DNA from: Natronobacillus azotifigens
GTDB taxonomy: Bacteria; Bacillota; Bacilli; Bacillales; Amphibacillaceae
Reading direction: 5' to 3'
DNA length: 64,000 bases
NCBI RefSeq assembly: GCF_026805325.1
Contig: NZ_JAPRAT010000012.1
Location: 27,967 to 91,966, forward strand
The notes under the pieces were generated by a model, which saw only the letters and a program-made list of their open reading frames with translations, was not told where the DNA came from and did no database searches. Shown here in pieces: positions 54,016 to 62,870 of the stretch (positions are counted from its first letter, which is position 1; each line of letters begins with the position of its first letter). The translations under genes and the position numbers were made by a program.

Positions 54016-56802
54016 ATGAGTAAAAGTAAAATAGGAATACCCTTACCAGGTTTTGCTGAATTCAGTAGAAAAGTGGCAGCTGATGGTGCTGTCTTATTGA
54101 AAAACGAAGAACAAGTGCTTCCGATTAATAAAGGAGAACAGGTTTCCATATTTGGAAGAATACAAAAAGATTACTATCGAAGCGGAACAGGCTCTGGCGG
54201 AAGTGTCAATGTAACGTATACGACAAACCTTCTAGATAGTCTGCGAAACAAAACTAGTATAAATATTAATGAGGATTTGGCTAGTGTGTACGAAAATTGG
54301 ATTAAAGATAATCCATTTGATGATGGCGGCGGCGGTTGGGCTGCAGAACCTTGGCATCAAAAAGAAATGCCTTTGTCAGCTGATCTTGTTTCTGCGGCAA
54401 GAGATCATTCCGATAAGGCTATAGTTGTTATTGGACGAACTGCTGGAGAAGACCAGGATAATGCGGATGCCCCTGGAAGTTATCAACTCACATCAGATGA
54501 AAAAGCGATGCTTAAAATTGTCAGTACGTATTTTGAAAAAGTAGCAGTGGTGTTAAATGTATCAAATATTATTGATATGGACTGGCTTAATGATAAAGAT
54601 TTTGTTCATCCGATTCCGAGTGTCATTTATGCTTGGCATGGTGGTATGGAGGGCGGAAATGCGATTGCTGATGTGTTAGTTGGGGACGTAACACCAAGTG
54701 GAAAATTAACAGATACGATTGCATACTCGATTGATGATTACCCATCTACGAAGAATCACGGAAGCGAACTTAAGAATGTCTATCAAGAAGATATCTATGT
54801 AGGCTATCGATATTTTGAAACATTCTGTCCTGAAAAAGTTCAATACCCATTTGGGTATGGACTTTCTTATACTAACTTTTCGGTGGAAACAAGTGATGCG
54901 AAAGTAGTAACAAAAGATAATGTAGACTTTTTTGAAATCGAAGTTTCTGTTAAGAACGTGGGTACTACTTTTGCAGGAAAAGAAGTTGTACAGGCTTATT
55001 ATGAAGCACCACAAGGAAAGTTAGGTCAGCCAACTAAAGAATTAGCTGCTTTTGAAAAAACAAAATTACTTCAGCCGGGCGAAACAGATATGCTTACACT
55101 ACAGTTCCCTGTTCAAATGATGTGCTCCTATGATGATAGCGGAGTAACGGGTTATCAATCTGCTTATGTGATGGAAAGTGGAACCTATTATCTCTATGTA
55201 GGAAACAGCGTGAGGGATCTGGAAAAAATAGCTGTAGCAGGTGGAGATGGCTATGTAGTGGAAGAACTACAAGTGATTGAGCAATTGGAAGAAGTGTTAG
55301 CACCAATTGATGATTTCACGAGAATGAAGCCAGGTAAACGAAACGAAGATGGTACATATGAATTAACGTATGTGGATGTGCCAAAACGTCAAATTTCTTT
55401 AGCAGATCGAATTGAAAAGAACCTTCCAGAAACTTTGGCGCAAACCGGTAATCAAGGATACACGTTGAAAGATGTAGCGGAAAAGAAGATTACGATGGAA
55501 ACGTTTATCGCTCAATTAACGGATGAGGAACTTGCAACCATTGTTAGAGGAGAGGGTATGAGTAGTCCATTGGTTACCCCAGGAACTGCTTCAGCTTTCG
55601 GTGGGGTCAGTGACAGTTTGTTCAATTATGGAATTCCAGTTGGTTGTACGGCTGATGGTCCTTCTGGTATTCGAATGGATAGTGGACACAAAGCTACACA
55701 AGTGCCGATTGGAACATTACTAGCTTGTACATGGGATACGGCGTTAGTAGAAGATTTGTTTGAATTGGAAGGACAAGAGTTAATAAGTAATCAGATTGAT
55801 ATGTTACTTGGACCAGGAATGAATATTCGCCGAAGTCCATTAAATGGTCGTAATTTTGAGTATTTTTCTGAAGATCCACTGATTACAGGCGTCTTTGCGA
55901 TTGCCAATGCTCGTGGAATTATGAAAGATGGTGCCCATGCGACATTGAAGCACTTCGCTTGTAATAGTCAAGAACATGCTCGTACTAAAGTGGATGCGGT
56001 TGTATCGGAGCGAGCCTTGCGAGAAATTTATCTCAAGGGCTTTGAGATGACGATTAAAGAGAGCGGAGCCAAAGGTGTCATGACATCATACAATCCTATA
56101 AATGGCCATTGGGCGGCTTCAAACTATGATTTAAATACTACTGTTCTGCGAAAAGAATGGGGATTTGATGGCATTGTTATGACCGACTGGTGGGCGAAGA
56201 TGAATGATTGTATCGCAGGCGGACCTGAGGATGTGAAAAACACGAATTTTATGATTCGCGCACAAAATGATCTCTATATGGTAGTAAATAATTATGGAGC
56301 GGAAGTGAATGCGACAAATGATAACACGATCGCATCTTTAGAAGATGGCTCGTTAACACGTGGAGAATTGCAACGTAACGCGATGAATATTTGTGATTTC
56401 CTTATGCATGCACCCGTCTTCTCTCGAGATCAAGTGATGGCAGAACAAGTAGTGAAGTTTGATTCAGATGCTACCCTAGCACCAGCTGAATTTCATTCGC
56501 TAACAGAAGATTCTACTGTACATCCTGATCCTCAAGCAACCACTTATTTGAAGGTGGATCGTCCTGGATATTATCGTATTATTGTCAATCTGATGTCGCC
56601 AGGAACAGATTTAGCACAAACCGCTTGTAATGTACTGTTAAATGGTGAGATTATGACTACGGTCAATTCTAACGGAACAGATGGAAAGTGGATCAAACAG
56701 AAGTTAGTGAAAATCGAATTAGAAACCGGTTTCTATGCGTTGAATTTAGAATTCACCAAACCTGGTATTCACATAGGTGGGATCGAGTTCAAGCAAGTTT
56801 AA
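54016..56802 (+). CDS. GH3 beta-glucosidase with reversed domain order, cytoplasmic
   Basis: A 928-residue enzyme in which the GH3 C-terminal alpha/beta sandwich comes first (about 20-260: DGAVLLKNEEQVLPI, GGMEGGNAIADVLVG), then a fibronectin-III-like domain (about 300-400), and last the catalytic TIM barrel (about 495-800: ADGPSGIRM, KHFACNSQE). The nucleophile Asp724 lies in VMTDWWAKM. This order is known in some beta-glucosidases of rumen bacteria. A final beta-rich tail (about 840-928: DRPGYYRIIVNLMSPGTD) may bind carbohydrate. No signal peptide. A role on glucomannan oligosaccharides is inferred. GGAGGAAA precedes the AUG. Confidence 0.9.
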   Translation: MSKSKIGIPLPGFAEFSRKVAADGAVLLKNEEQVLPINKGEQVSIFGRIQKDYYRSGTGSGGSVNVTYTTNLLDSLRNKTSININEDLASVYENWIKDNPFDDGGGGWAAEPWHQKEMPLSADLVSAARDHSDKAIVVIGRTAGEDQDNADAPGSYQLTSDEKAMLKIVSTYFEKVAVVLNVSNIIDMDWLNDKDFVHPIPSVIYAWHGGMEGGNAIADVLVGDVTPSGKLTDTIAYSIDDYPSTKNHGSELKNVYQEDIYVGYRYFETFCPEKVQYPFGYGLSYTNFSVETSDAKVVTKDNVDFFEIEVSVKNVGTTFAGKEVVQAYYEAPQGKLGQPTKELAAFEKTKLLQPGETDMLTLQFPVQMMCSYDDSGVTGYQSAYVMESGTYYLYVGNSVRDLEKIAVAGGDGYVVEELQVIEQLEEVLAPIDDFTRMKPGKRNEDGTYELTYVDVPKRQISLADRIEKNLPETLAQTGNQGYTLKDVAEKKITMETFIAQLTDEELATIVRGEGMSSPLVTPGTASAFGGVSDSLFNYGIPVGCTADGPSGIRMDSGHKATQVPIGTLLACTWDTALVEDLFELEGQELISNQIDMLLGPGMNIRRSPLNGRNFEYFSEDPLITGVFAIANARGIMKDGAHATLKHFACNSQEHARTKVDAVVSERALREIYLKGFEMTIKESGAKGVMTSYNPINGHWAASNYDLNTTVLRKEWGFDGIVMTDWWAKMNDCIAGGPEDVKNTNFMIRAQNDLYMVVNNYGAEVNATNDNTIASLEDGSLTRGELQRNAMNICDFLMHAPVFSRDQVMAEQVVKFDSDATLAPAEFHSLTEDSTVHPDPQATTYLKVDRPGYYRIIVNLMSPGTDLAQTACNVLLNGEIMTTVNSNGTDGKWIKQKLVKIELETGFYALNLEFTKPGIHIGGIEFKQV

Positions 56803-56808
56803 TAAACC

Positions 56809-56843
56809 AAGGTGCTTCCATTATTTATGGAAGCATCTTTTTT
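56809..56843 (+). terminator. Rho-independent terminator after the GH3 gene
   Basis: AAGGTGCTTCCA pairs with TGGAAGCATCTT (one wobble), then a T-run. Confidence 0.88.
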
Positions 56844-56937
56844 CTTTGTAGCTGACAGAAATTTGTGCTGCTAGAGCATAAGGTATTTGCTTTGCTCGTA
56901 TTTCTCTTTTCTAATTGAAAAAAATTGTATATCCATC

Positions 56938-56967
56938 TTGATAAAACGCTTACAATATCGTTATAAT
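56938..56967 (+). promoter_or_regulatory. Promoter with embedded CRE-like site for the GH43-like gene
   Basis: TTGATA (56938-56943), 18-base spacer, TATAAT (56962-56967). On the minus strand the bases 56941-56955 read TTGTAAGCGTTTTAT, a CcpA-type site with one mismatch lying inside the promoter. Confidence 0.65.
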
Positions 56968-57004
56968 TAAGATAATGTGTAAGAGTCAATGTTCATACCA
57001 CTCA

Positions 57005-57166
57005 TCTTGGAGCAATCATCGTAAGACTCCCACTTAAAAAGGTTTAAGTGAGCTAACAAATGCTAGTAATCTAAATGATTCAAGGGTCTTTTAGGTCATC
57101 CTTTAGGGCTAGTAATCAGCGAGGGGACCTAACCCTGATCCGATCCGAGCAGAGTTTCACTTATTG
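57005..57166 (+). repeat. Hairpin repeat family, copy R8 (diverged, full length)
   Basis: CTTGGAGCAATCATCGTAAG, GACTCCCACTT, the box CTTTTAGGTCATCCTTTAGGG, GTAATCAGCGAGGGG and GAGTTTCACTT follow in family order. It lies between the promoter at 56938 and the start codon of the GH43-like gene. Confidence 0.75.
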
Positions 57167-57190
57167 CTTTAAACAAAGGAGCTATGAAAC

Positions 57191-58126
57191 ATGCAGCACT
57201 ATTTATTCGTTCATTTCAAAGAAAAGAAAACTCCTGATGGTGAACAAGTATACTTTGGTCTAAGTAAAGATGGTTATCGATGGGAAGAAGTCAATAATGG
57301 TAACCCGATTCTCTGGAGTATAAAAGGAGATAAAGGTGTTCGAGATTTTACGATTTCTCGAGCAAACAATGGTAAGTTTTACATTTTTGCTACAGATTTG
57401 TCACTAGCATACGGGATGCCAAATCAGTACGAACACTCATGGGGAAACATTGCTCGCCATGGAAGCCATGATCTTGTGATGTGGGAATCTGAGGACTTAG
57501 TTCATTGGTCTGAACAAAAAATGATCACCTTAGGTACAGAAGACTTTGGTTGTTTGTGGGCACCGGATATTATTTATGATAAAAAGAATGAAGATTATAT
57601 TCTACATTGGTCATCCCCACATCGAAGCAATAACTTTGGACCAATGGCTATTTACTATACGCGAACAACAGATTTTCAGAACTACTCTGAACCTCAATTA
57701 TTATACCGTAAAGAAGATAGTGGTGTGATTGACTCCGCAATGTACGAAGAAAATGAGATGTATTACTTGTTTGTGAAAAGCGAGCACAATCCATTAGGCG
57801 TTATTCTTTTAAAAAGTGAATCGATAACCGGACCGTTTGAACGTGTCTATTCATTTGATGAAGAAATGAGTAAACTAGGTTCTGGGGCATATGAAGCACC
57901 GACAGCGTTTAAGATGGTAGACGGAAAGTGGACCTTGTTGCTTGATTTCTTCGGTGTGCAAGGAAAAGGCCAAGGATATGTGCCTTTTGTTGCTGAAAGC
58001 TTAGAATCTGGCGTATTTAAACGTTCGGATTCTGCATTTGGTTTTCCCTATGGATTCAAACATGGGACGGTTTTAACGATTACGGAAGAAGAATATCATC
58101 GGATAAAGAATCATTCTTTTGAATAG
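57191..58126 (+). CDS. GH43-like five-bladed propeller glycosidase
   Basis: A 311-residue cytoplasmic protein. The repeating blades DGEQVYFGLSKDGYRWEEV, GKFYIFATDL, HDLVMWESEDLVHWSE, GCLWAPDIIYDKKNEDYILHW and the acidic SGAYEAPTAFKM indicate the GH43/GH117-type propeller; the Glu in YEAP is the likely general acid. Related proteins act on arabinose- or xylose-containing chains, but substrate specificity is not readable. AAAGGAGCTATGAAAC precedes the AUG at 57191. It is a possible accessory enzyme for plant polysaccharides. Confidence 0.75.
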   Translation: MQHYLFVHFKEKKTPDGEQVYFGLSKDGYRWEEVNNGNPILWSIKGDKGVRDFTISRANNGKFYIFATDLSLAYGMPNQYEHSWGNIARHGSHDLVMWESEDLVHWSEQKMITLGTEDFGCLWAPDIIYDKKNEDYILHWSSPHRSNNFGPMAIYYTRTTDFQNYSEPQLLYRKEDSGVIDSAMYEENEMYYLFVKSEHNPLGVILLKSESITGPFERVYSFDEEMSKLGSGAYEAPTAFKMVDGKWTLLLDFFGVQGKGQGYVPFVAESLESGVFKRSDSAFGFPYGFKHGTVLTITEEEYHRIKNHSFE

Positions 58127-58219
58127 TAAGCTTTCTAAAACTTTCCTTGAAGTAATGAAACGGTAAAAAGGCGATCCGCTCTACAGGAGAATTGTATAGC
58201 TGTTATAAGAAGTATGTTT

Positions 58220-58256
58220 AAACGGTAGTTGACCATGAATGGTTAACTACCGTTTT
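58220..58256 (+). terminator. Terminator after the GH43-like gene
   Basis: AAACGGTAGTTGACCAT faces ATGGTTAACTACCGTTT with one wobble, ending in TTTT. The stretch 58257-58313 holds nothing recognisable. Confidence 0.8.
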
Positions 58257-58313
58257 CGATATGAGAAAGCCTGTCACAAAAGCGTCACTGACAAGACTAG
58301 CTAATTTTTATTT

Positions 58314-58474
58314 TATCCCGGAGCAACCGTCCGTAAGACTCCCACTTCAAAACAACCGAGAATATCAAGTTGTTTAAGTGCGAGTAACGGACACTAGCCC
58401 CTTGAATGGTTTAAAGGCCTTTAGGGCTAACAATCAGTGGGGGAATACCTAAAAACCCCCACTGACACTTTATC
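58314..58474 (+). repeat. Hairpin repeat family, copy R9 (two small internal deletions)
   Basis: Close to copy R2, starting TATCCCGGAGCAACCGTCCG. It lacks the bases between the two CCTTTAGG boxes, leaving one box, and lacks the bases between ACTGA and ACTTTAT at the right end. Bases 58475-58656 hold the leader of the next gene. Confidence 0.85.
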
Positions 58475-58656
58475 ATGTAAACTTCATGTAAATTTGAGTT
58501 CAATTGTTTGAAACGATTTTAGCAATTAATTATAGTAAAGGTAGAAATAACTGTATTAGAAACTTTACTTAGATAAAAAAATTTGAAGTTGTCTATTGTA
58601 GATAAATCAAAAGTAAGCGAATCTACAAACTATTATTCATTACGGAGGGTAAAAAA

Positions 58657-60306
58657 ATGAAACTTATCGTAATTGGAGCTGTTGCAGGTGGAACATCAGC
58701 AGCAGCTAAAGCAAGACGAAATGATGACAATGCAGAGATTGTTATTTATGAAAAAGATAAAGATATATCATACTCAAGCTGTGGTCTACCTTATTATATT
58801 GGAGGCGAAGTAGAGGATATCGATTCCCTCACACCTAGAGACCCTGCTTTTTTCAAGAAAAAGTACAATATTGATGTTTTTCATGGACACGAAGTGGTGA
58901 AACTAGATCCGAACCAAAAAGTAGTGACGGTAAAAAAATTATCAACGGGTGAGACCTTTGATGATAGTTATGACAAGCTTGTCATTGCAACAGGAGCTAC
59001 TCCGTTTGTTCCAGGGGTTGAAGGGGGTGAGCAAGAACACGTTTTTGTTTTACGTAATGTAGAACATGCTCGAAAAATCCGCCGATTTATCGATGAGAAA
59101 AAACCAAAACGAGCGGTGATTGCAGGAACGGGATTTATTGGGTTTGAAATGTTAGAGAATGTAATGGCGAAAGACATAGAGGTAACCATCGTTGAGAAAA
59201 TGTCTAAAATAACGCCTAATCTTGATGAAGATATGGCTTCCTATTTAGAAGATATTTTAAAGAAAAAGAAGATAACAATATTAAAAGACACAACTATTAC
59301 TGAAATTAAATCAGACAAGGTAGTGTTGGCAGATGAACAGGAATTATCTTGTGACATGATTATTATGGCAACTGGGATAAAGCCAAACGTTAAAATTGCT
59401 GAAGACGCTGGGATTGACCTTGGTGAAACAGGTGCGATTAAAGTAAATAAAAGAATGCAAACGAATCTGGATGAAGTATACGCTTGTGGAGATTGTATCG
59501 AGACATTTTCAGTTATTACAGGAAAGCCAGTTTATCGACCACTAGGCTCGACTGCAAATAAAACAGGTCGAATTGCTGGAGATGTTCTATCCGGAGGAAA
59601 ACTGCAATATCGCGGTAACTTAGGTACTAGTATTTATAAAATTTTTGACTTAACGGTTGCATCTACAGGCTTATCAGAAAAAGAAGCAGAGGAACTAGGC
59701 TATAATACGGTCACCTCTCATAACATAAAACCAGATAAGCCTGCTTATTTTAATGGAACAGAAATGTGTATCAAAACGATTGCCGATCGAGAAACAGAAA
59801 GAATACTAGGTGTGCAAATTGTAGGAAGGGAAGGTGTAGATAAGCGAATTGATGTGTTTGTTACCTTGATTACTTACGGGGCAAAGGTAGAGGAACTTTT
59901 CCATTTGGATCTAGCTTATGCACCACCTTTTTCGACAACAAAAGATCCTATTCATTATAGTGGGATGATTTTGGATAACGCATTAAATAATGGTCGTTCG
60001 ATTCGGACGACAGAAGATGTGCAAGCAGATATCGATCAGTCGAAACCAATCCAAATAATTGATACGAGAGTTTCTAAGCAATACGAGACTGCTCATGTTG
60101 ATTGCGCTGTGAATGTCCCACATGCTGAAATTCGTAACAAGCTATCTGAGCTAGATAAAGATATTCCTACAGTGACCTATTGCAATAGTGGTACAACTGG
60201 AAATGCTGTGCAAAACATTTTGATTAACCATGGTTTTAAAGATGTATCGAACTTATCTGGTGGACATAAATTTTATCGTGGGACAAAAAAAGAGGACACA
60301 AAATAA
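58657..60306 (+). CDS. CoA-disulfide reductase fused to a rhodanese domain
   Basis: A 549-residue flavoprotein. The N-terminal pyridine-nucleotide disulfide oxidoreductase part (about 1-440) has the FAD motif GAVAGGTSAA, a single redox Cys42 in SSCGLPYY, and a second nucleotide site AGTGFIGFE. The C-terminal rhodanese domain (about 455-545) has Cys in VTYCNSGTTGN. Proteins of this CoADR-Rhd type reduce CoA disulfide and related persulfides with NAD(P)H, which matters in Bacillaceae that use CoA and bacillithiol as thiols. GGAGGG precedes the AUG. Confidence 0.9.
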   Translation: MKLIVIGAVAGGTSAAAKARRNDDNAEIVIYEKDKDISYSSCGLPYYIGGEVEDIDSLTPRDPAFFKKKYNIDVFHGHEVVKLDPNQKVVTVKKLSTGETFDDSYDKLVIATGATPFVPGVEGGEQEHVFVLRNVEHARKIRRFIDEKKPKRAVIAGTGFIGFEMLENVMAKDIEVTIVEKMSKITPNLDEDMASYLEDILKKKKITILKDTTITEIKSDKVVLADEQELSCDMIIMATGIKPNVKIAEDAGIDLGETGAIKVNKRMQTNLDEVYACGDCIETFSVITGKPVYRPLGSTANKTGRIAGDVLSGGKLQYRGNLGTSIYKIFDLTVASTGLSEKEAEELGYNTVTSHNIKPDKPAYFNGTEMCIKTIADRETERILGVQIVGREGVDKRIDVFVTLITYGAKVEELFHLDLAYAPPFSTTKDPIHYSGMILDNALNNGRSIRTTEDVQADIDQSKPIQIIDTRVSKQYETAHVDCAVNVPHAEIRNKLSELDKDIPTVTYCNSGTTGNAVQNILINHGFKDVSNLSGGHKFYRGTKKEDTK

Positions 60307-60322
60307 GAAATATCGAGAATTT

Positions 60323-60345
60323 CTCCCGGAGCAACTGTAAGTTTT
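60323..60345 (+). repeat. Hairpin repeat family, relic R10 (left end only)
   Basis: CTCCCGGAGCAACTGTAAG is a truncated left end, located 17 bases after the reductase gene. Confidence 0.5.
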
Positions 60346-60487
60346 CCAATCTGGCTTCCAGTTGAGCTTGGACTTTTCTTCAAGATTGTAACCTCCTTCT
60401 TCGTGCTGACAAAAAAGAGGTGGGACAAAAAAATCCCTTTACTCAAAATACGAATAATCTTCTCGCATAAATAAGTGGAAGAGCACC

Positions 60488-60646
60488 GCACCTGAAATAT
60501 ACTTGCTTTCCGCGGGCACGGCTTCAGCTAACTCGGATAAGTGAATTTCGCTTTCCGAGTGGATCATCAGACTCGTGGGACTGCGATTACTCGTCCCATC
60601 GAAAACATTTGCTGATTCCCGCTAGAGTCTCGCATATTTCAGGTGC
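60488..60646. repeat. 159-bp element with perfect 13-bp terminal inverted repeats
   Basis: GCACCTGAAATAT at 60488-60500 is repeated inverted at 60634-60646. The inside contains GCTTTCCGCGGGCACGGCTT and other GC-richer blocks that recall intergenic repeats common in Bacillaceae. It has no reading frame and no obvious target-site duplication. It occurs once in the window. Bases 60647-60902 show nothing recognisable. Confidence 0.8.
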
Positions 60647-60902
60647 TTAATTATGTTTCTCAGAAAAAAACCAAACCATAATTGACTAAACCTCTACTAT
60701 AGTTCGGTTATTATATTGCCTTTTTTCTTTTCTCCCTACCTCTTTCATTAGCTATCAATAGTTGCAATACCTTTTGTTTGATATAGTAAAGCAGTTTCAA
60801 TGACTGCTCGGATACTGATGCTAAGGATGATTGTCGATTTACTAATAAATAAACAGGTGCTTAAAGGTGTTAAACTAGAAAAAATTTTTTACGTCAATTA
60901 TA

Positions 60903-61081
60903 ATAAAGTGAAACTTCCATCAGTGGGAGTTTTTAGGTTTTCCTCCACTGATTGTTAGTCCTAAAGGATGACCTAAAGGCGCTTGAAGCCTTCGGGGTGC
61001 TAGCGTTCTTTACTCCCACGTAAACAACTTGGTGTTCTCGTTGTTGTGAAGTGGGAATAACGGACGATTGCTCCGGGATAG
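60903..61081 (-). repeat. Hairpin repeat family, copy R11 (complete, inverted)
   Basis: An inverted full-length copy: AATAAAGTGAAACTTCC (right end), the right hairpin, the two CCTAAAGG boxes, the long hairpin with ACTCCCAC and GAAGTGGGA, and ATTGCTCCGGGATA (left end). It lies 210 bases before the gshA-like gene. Confidence 0.85.
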
Positions 61082-61290
61082 ACGAATGAAATTATTTATT
61101 AAAAATTGGTTCATTTCATGTAAAATTGGGAATTAAGTATAGGAAGAGCAAACACACCAGCTATCTTTGATGAGATGCTTAGCGAATAGTGCTAATGGCA
61201 GAATTTCAGTAGTATTTGTGTAAGGAGCTGAATATGGTGTAATAGGTTGAATCGCTAGTAGAAACTAGTAGTAAAAGGGGCTTATTATAG

Positions 61291-62766
61291 ATGGATAGTA
61301 AGAAACACTGGAATTTTAATCAGATATCGAATCTTATCTTTGGATTACCAGATACATCTTTCTTGCTCGAGGGAAGATGGGGAGTGGAAAGAGAGACCCA
61401 ACGCACTACTGCTGGAGGAGAAATGGCTGTTACCAATCATCCAGAAGTTTTTGGTGATAAATTAGAAAACCCGGAAATAACAACAGATTTTGCGGAAAGT
61501 CAATTAGAAATCGTCACAAAGCCATATCGAAGTGTAGCAGAAGTTTTTGGTCAATTAAAAAAAATACATAAAACAGTCGATGATGGAGTTCCTAATGATG
61601 AATTTCTTTGGCCATTAAGTATGCCACCGGTTTTACCAAATGATGAGAGAGAAATACCGATCGCTAAATTCAATCAATCAGAATCAGGGCGGAAGAAGTA
61701 TATTTACCGTAAAGGTTTAGCACATCGATATGGGAAGAAACGGCAGATGTTATCTGGTATCCATTATAATTTTTCTTTCGGAGATTCGTTGATTGATTTT
61801 TTTTATCACCATTATGGTGGGGATATGGATAGAAAATCATTTCAAAATGAGATTTATTTTGCTACGGCAAGAAATTTCATGAAATATCGATGGTTATTGA
61901 TTTATTTGTTCGGTGCTTCACCGGTTTATGATGAAAGTTATGAATCTGCATTAGATAAAGAATTAGACATTATTTCAAATCAGTGTCACAATCTTCGAGA
62001 TCGTTTGAAAACATACCAAAAAAATGCGATTTCTATCCGTGTAAGTCGTTTTGGATATTCAAACGAAGTAGAACATCAGCAGCATATTTCCTATAACCAG
62101 TTGAGTGAGTATCTATCTGATATTAGAAAACTATTAAATACAACGCACAATAAGTATGAAAGATTAGGAATCTATCAGAATGGAGAACAAATTCAATTAA
62201 ATAGTAATATTCTGCAAAATGAGGGAGAATTTTATTCGCCTTTACGGTTCAAACCTCGTAAGAAATGCGAGTCACAATTGAAAGGTCTTGAAGAAGAGGG
62301 TGTTTGTTATTTAGAGATTCGAATCCTTGATAACAATCCGTTTGAAAAAGTAGGTATTAGTTTAAATCAGCTCCATTTTATGCAAATTTTTATGTTGTTT
62401 TGTTTGTTTGAGGATAGCCGTTTTATGACCGAAGAAGAATTGCGCTTGGCTAATGAAAATCATCATATAACGGCACTAACAGGTAGAAAGCCGAATGTTA
62501 AGTTGTATCAATACGATGGTTCTGAAGTTTTGTTAACTGATTGGGCGGAGGAAGTCTTTGCAAAACTGAACAAAATCGCGATTGCTGTTGATCAGACGTC
62601 AGGCAATAATAACTATCATCGTGTTATTAAAGAGGAATGGGAAAAAGTTACGAATCCTAACTTAATTTTGTCTGCAAAAATGCTGACAGAGATGGAGAAA
62701 CACAAGGAAAGCTACCTTGAATTTGGGATGAGGTTGGCAAAAACGTATAAAGAGAGAGAATCTTAG
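61291..62766 (+). CDS. gshA: Glutamate-cysteine ligase (gamma-glutamylcysteine synthetase)
   Basis: A 491-residue ATP-dependent ligase (EC 6.3.2.2 type). Diagnostic stretches are LLEGRWGVERETQRT, HPEVFGDKLENPEITTDFAESQLE (substrate and metal site), SGIHYNFSFGD and LEIRILDNNPFE. The length matches the stand-alone bacterial enzyme or the first half of bifunctional GshF; the ATP-grasp half for glutathione synthesis is absent. Its product could be gamma-glutamylcysteine itself or a precursor finished elsewhere. The ribosome site AAAGGGG lies about 12 bases from AUG. Unusual in Bacillaceae, which usually rely on bacillithiol. Confidence 0.85.
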   Translation: MDSKKHWNFNQISNLIFGLPDTSFLLEGRWGVERETQRTTAGGEMAVTNHPEVFGDKLENPEITTDFAESQLEIVTKPYRSVAEVFGQLKKIHKTVDDGVPNDEFLWPLSMPPVLPNDEREIPIAKFNQSESGRKKYIYRKGLAHRYGKKRQMLSGIHYNFSFGDSLIDFFYHHYGGDMDRKSFQNEIYFATARNFMKYRWLLIYLFGASPVYDESYESALDKELDIISNQCHNLRDRLKTYQKNAISIRVSRFGYSNEVEHQQHISYNQLSEYLSDIRKLLNTTHNKYERLGIYQNGEQIQLNSNILQNEGEFYSPLRFKPRKKCESQLKGLEEEGVCYLEIRILDNNPFEKVGISLNQLHFMQIFMLFCLFEDSRFMTEEELRLANENHHITALTGRKPNVKLYQYDGSEVLLTDWAEEVFAKLNKIAIAVDQTSGNNNYHRVIKEEWEKVTNPNLILSAKMLTEMEKHKESYLEFGMRLAKTYKERES

Positions 62767-62870
62767 ATATTGATTGTGTTCATTTCACGAAGAAGATATA
62801 ATAATGCTAATGATTCCCAGAGTGTGTGGAGGGGAATTAAAATCTAATCTCGTTTTATTGGAGTAATACA

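Noticed and set aside
60273..60491. 72-codon open frame on the minus strand after the reductase gene
   Set aside because: It overlaps the end of the reductase gene and repeat sequence, with no ribosome site or recognisable motif.
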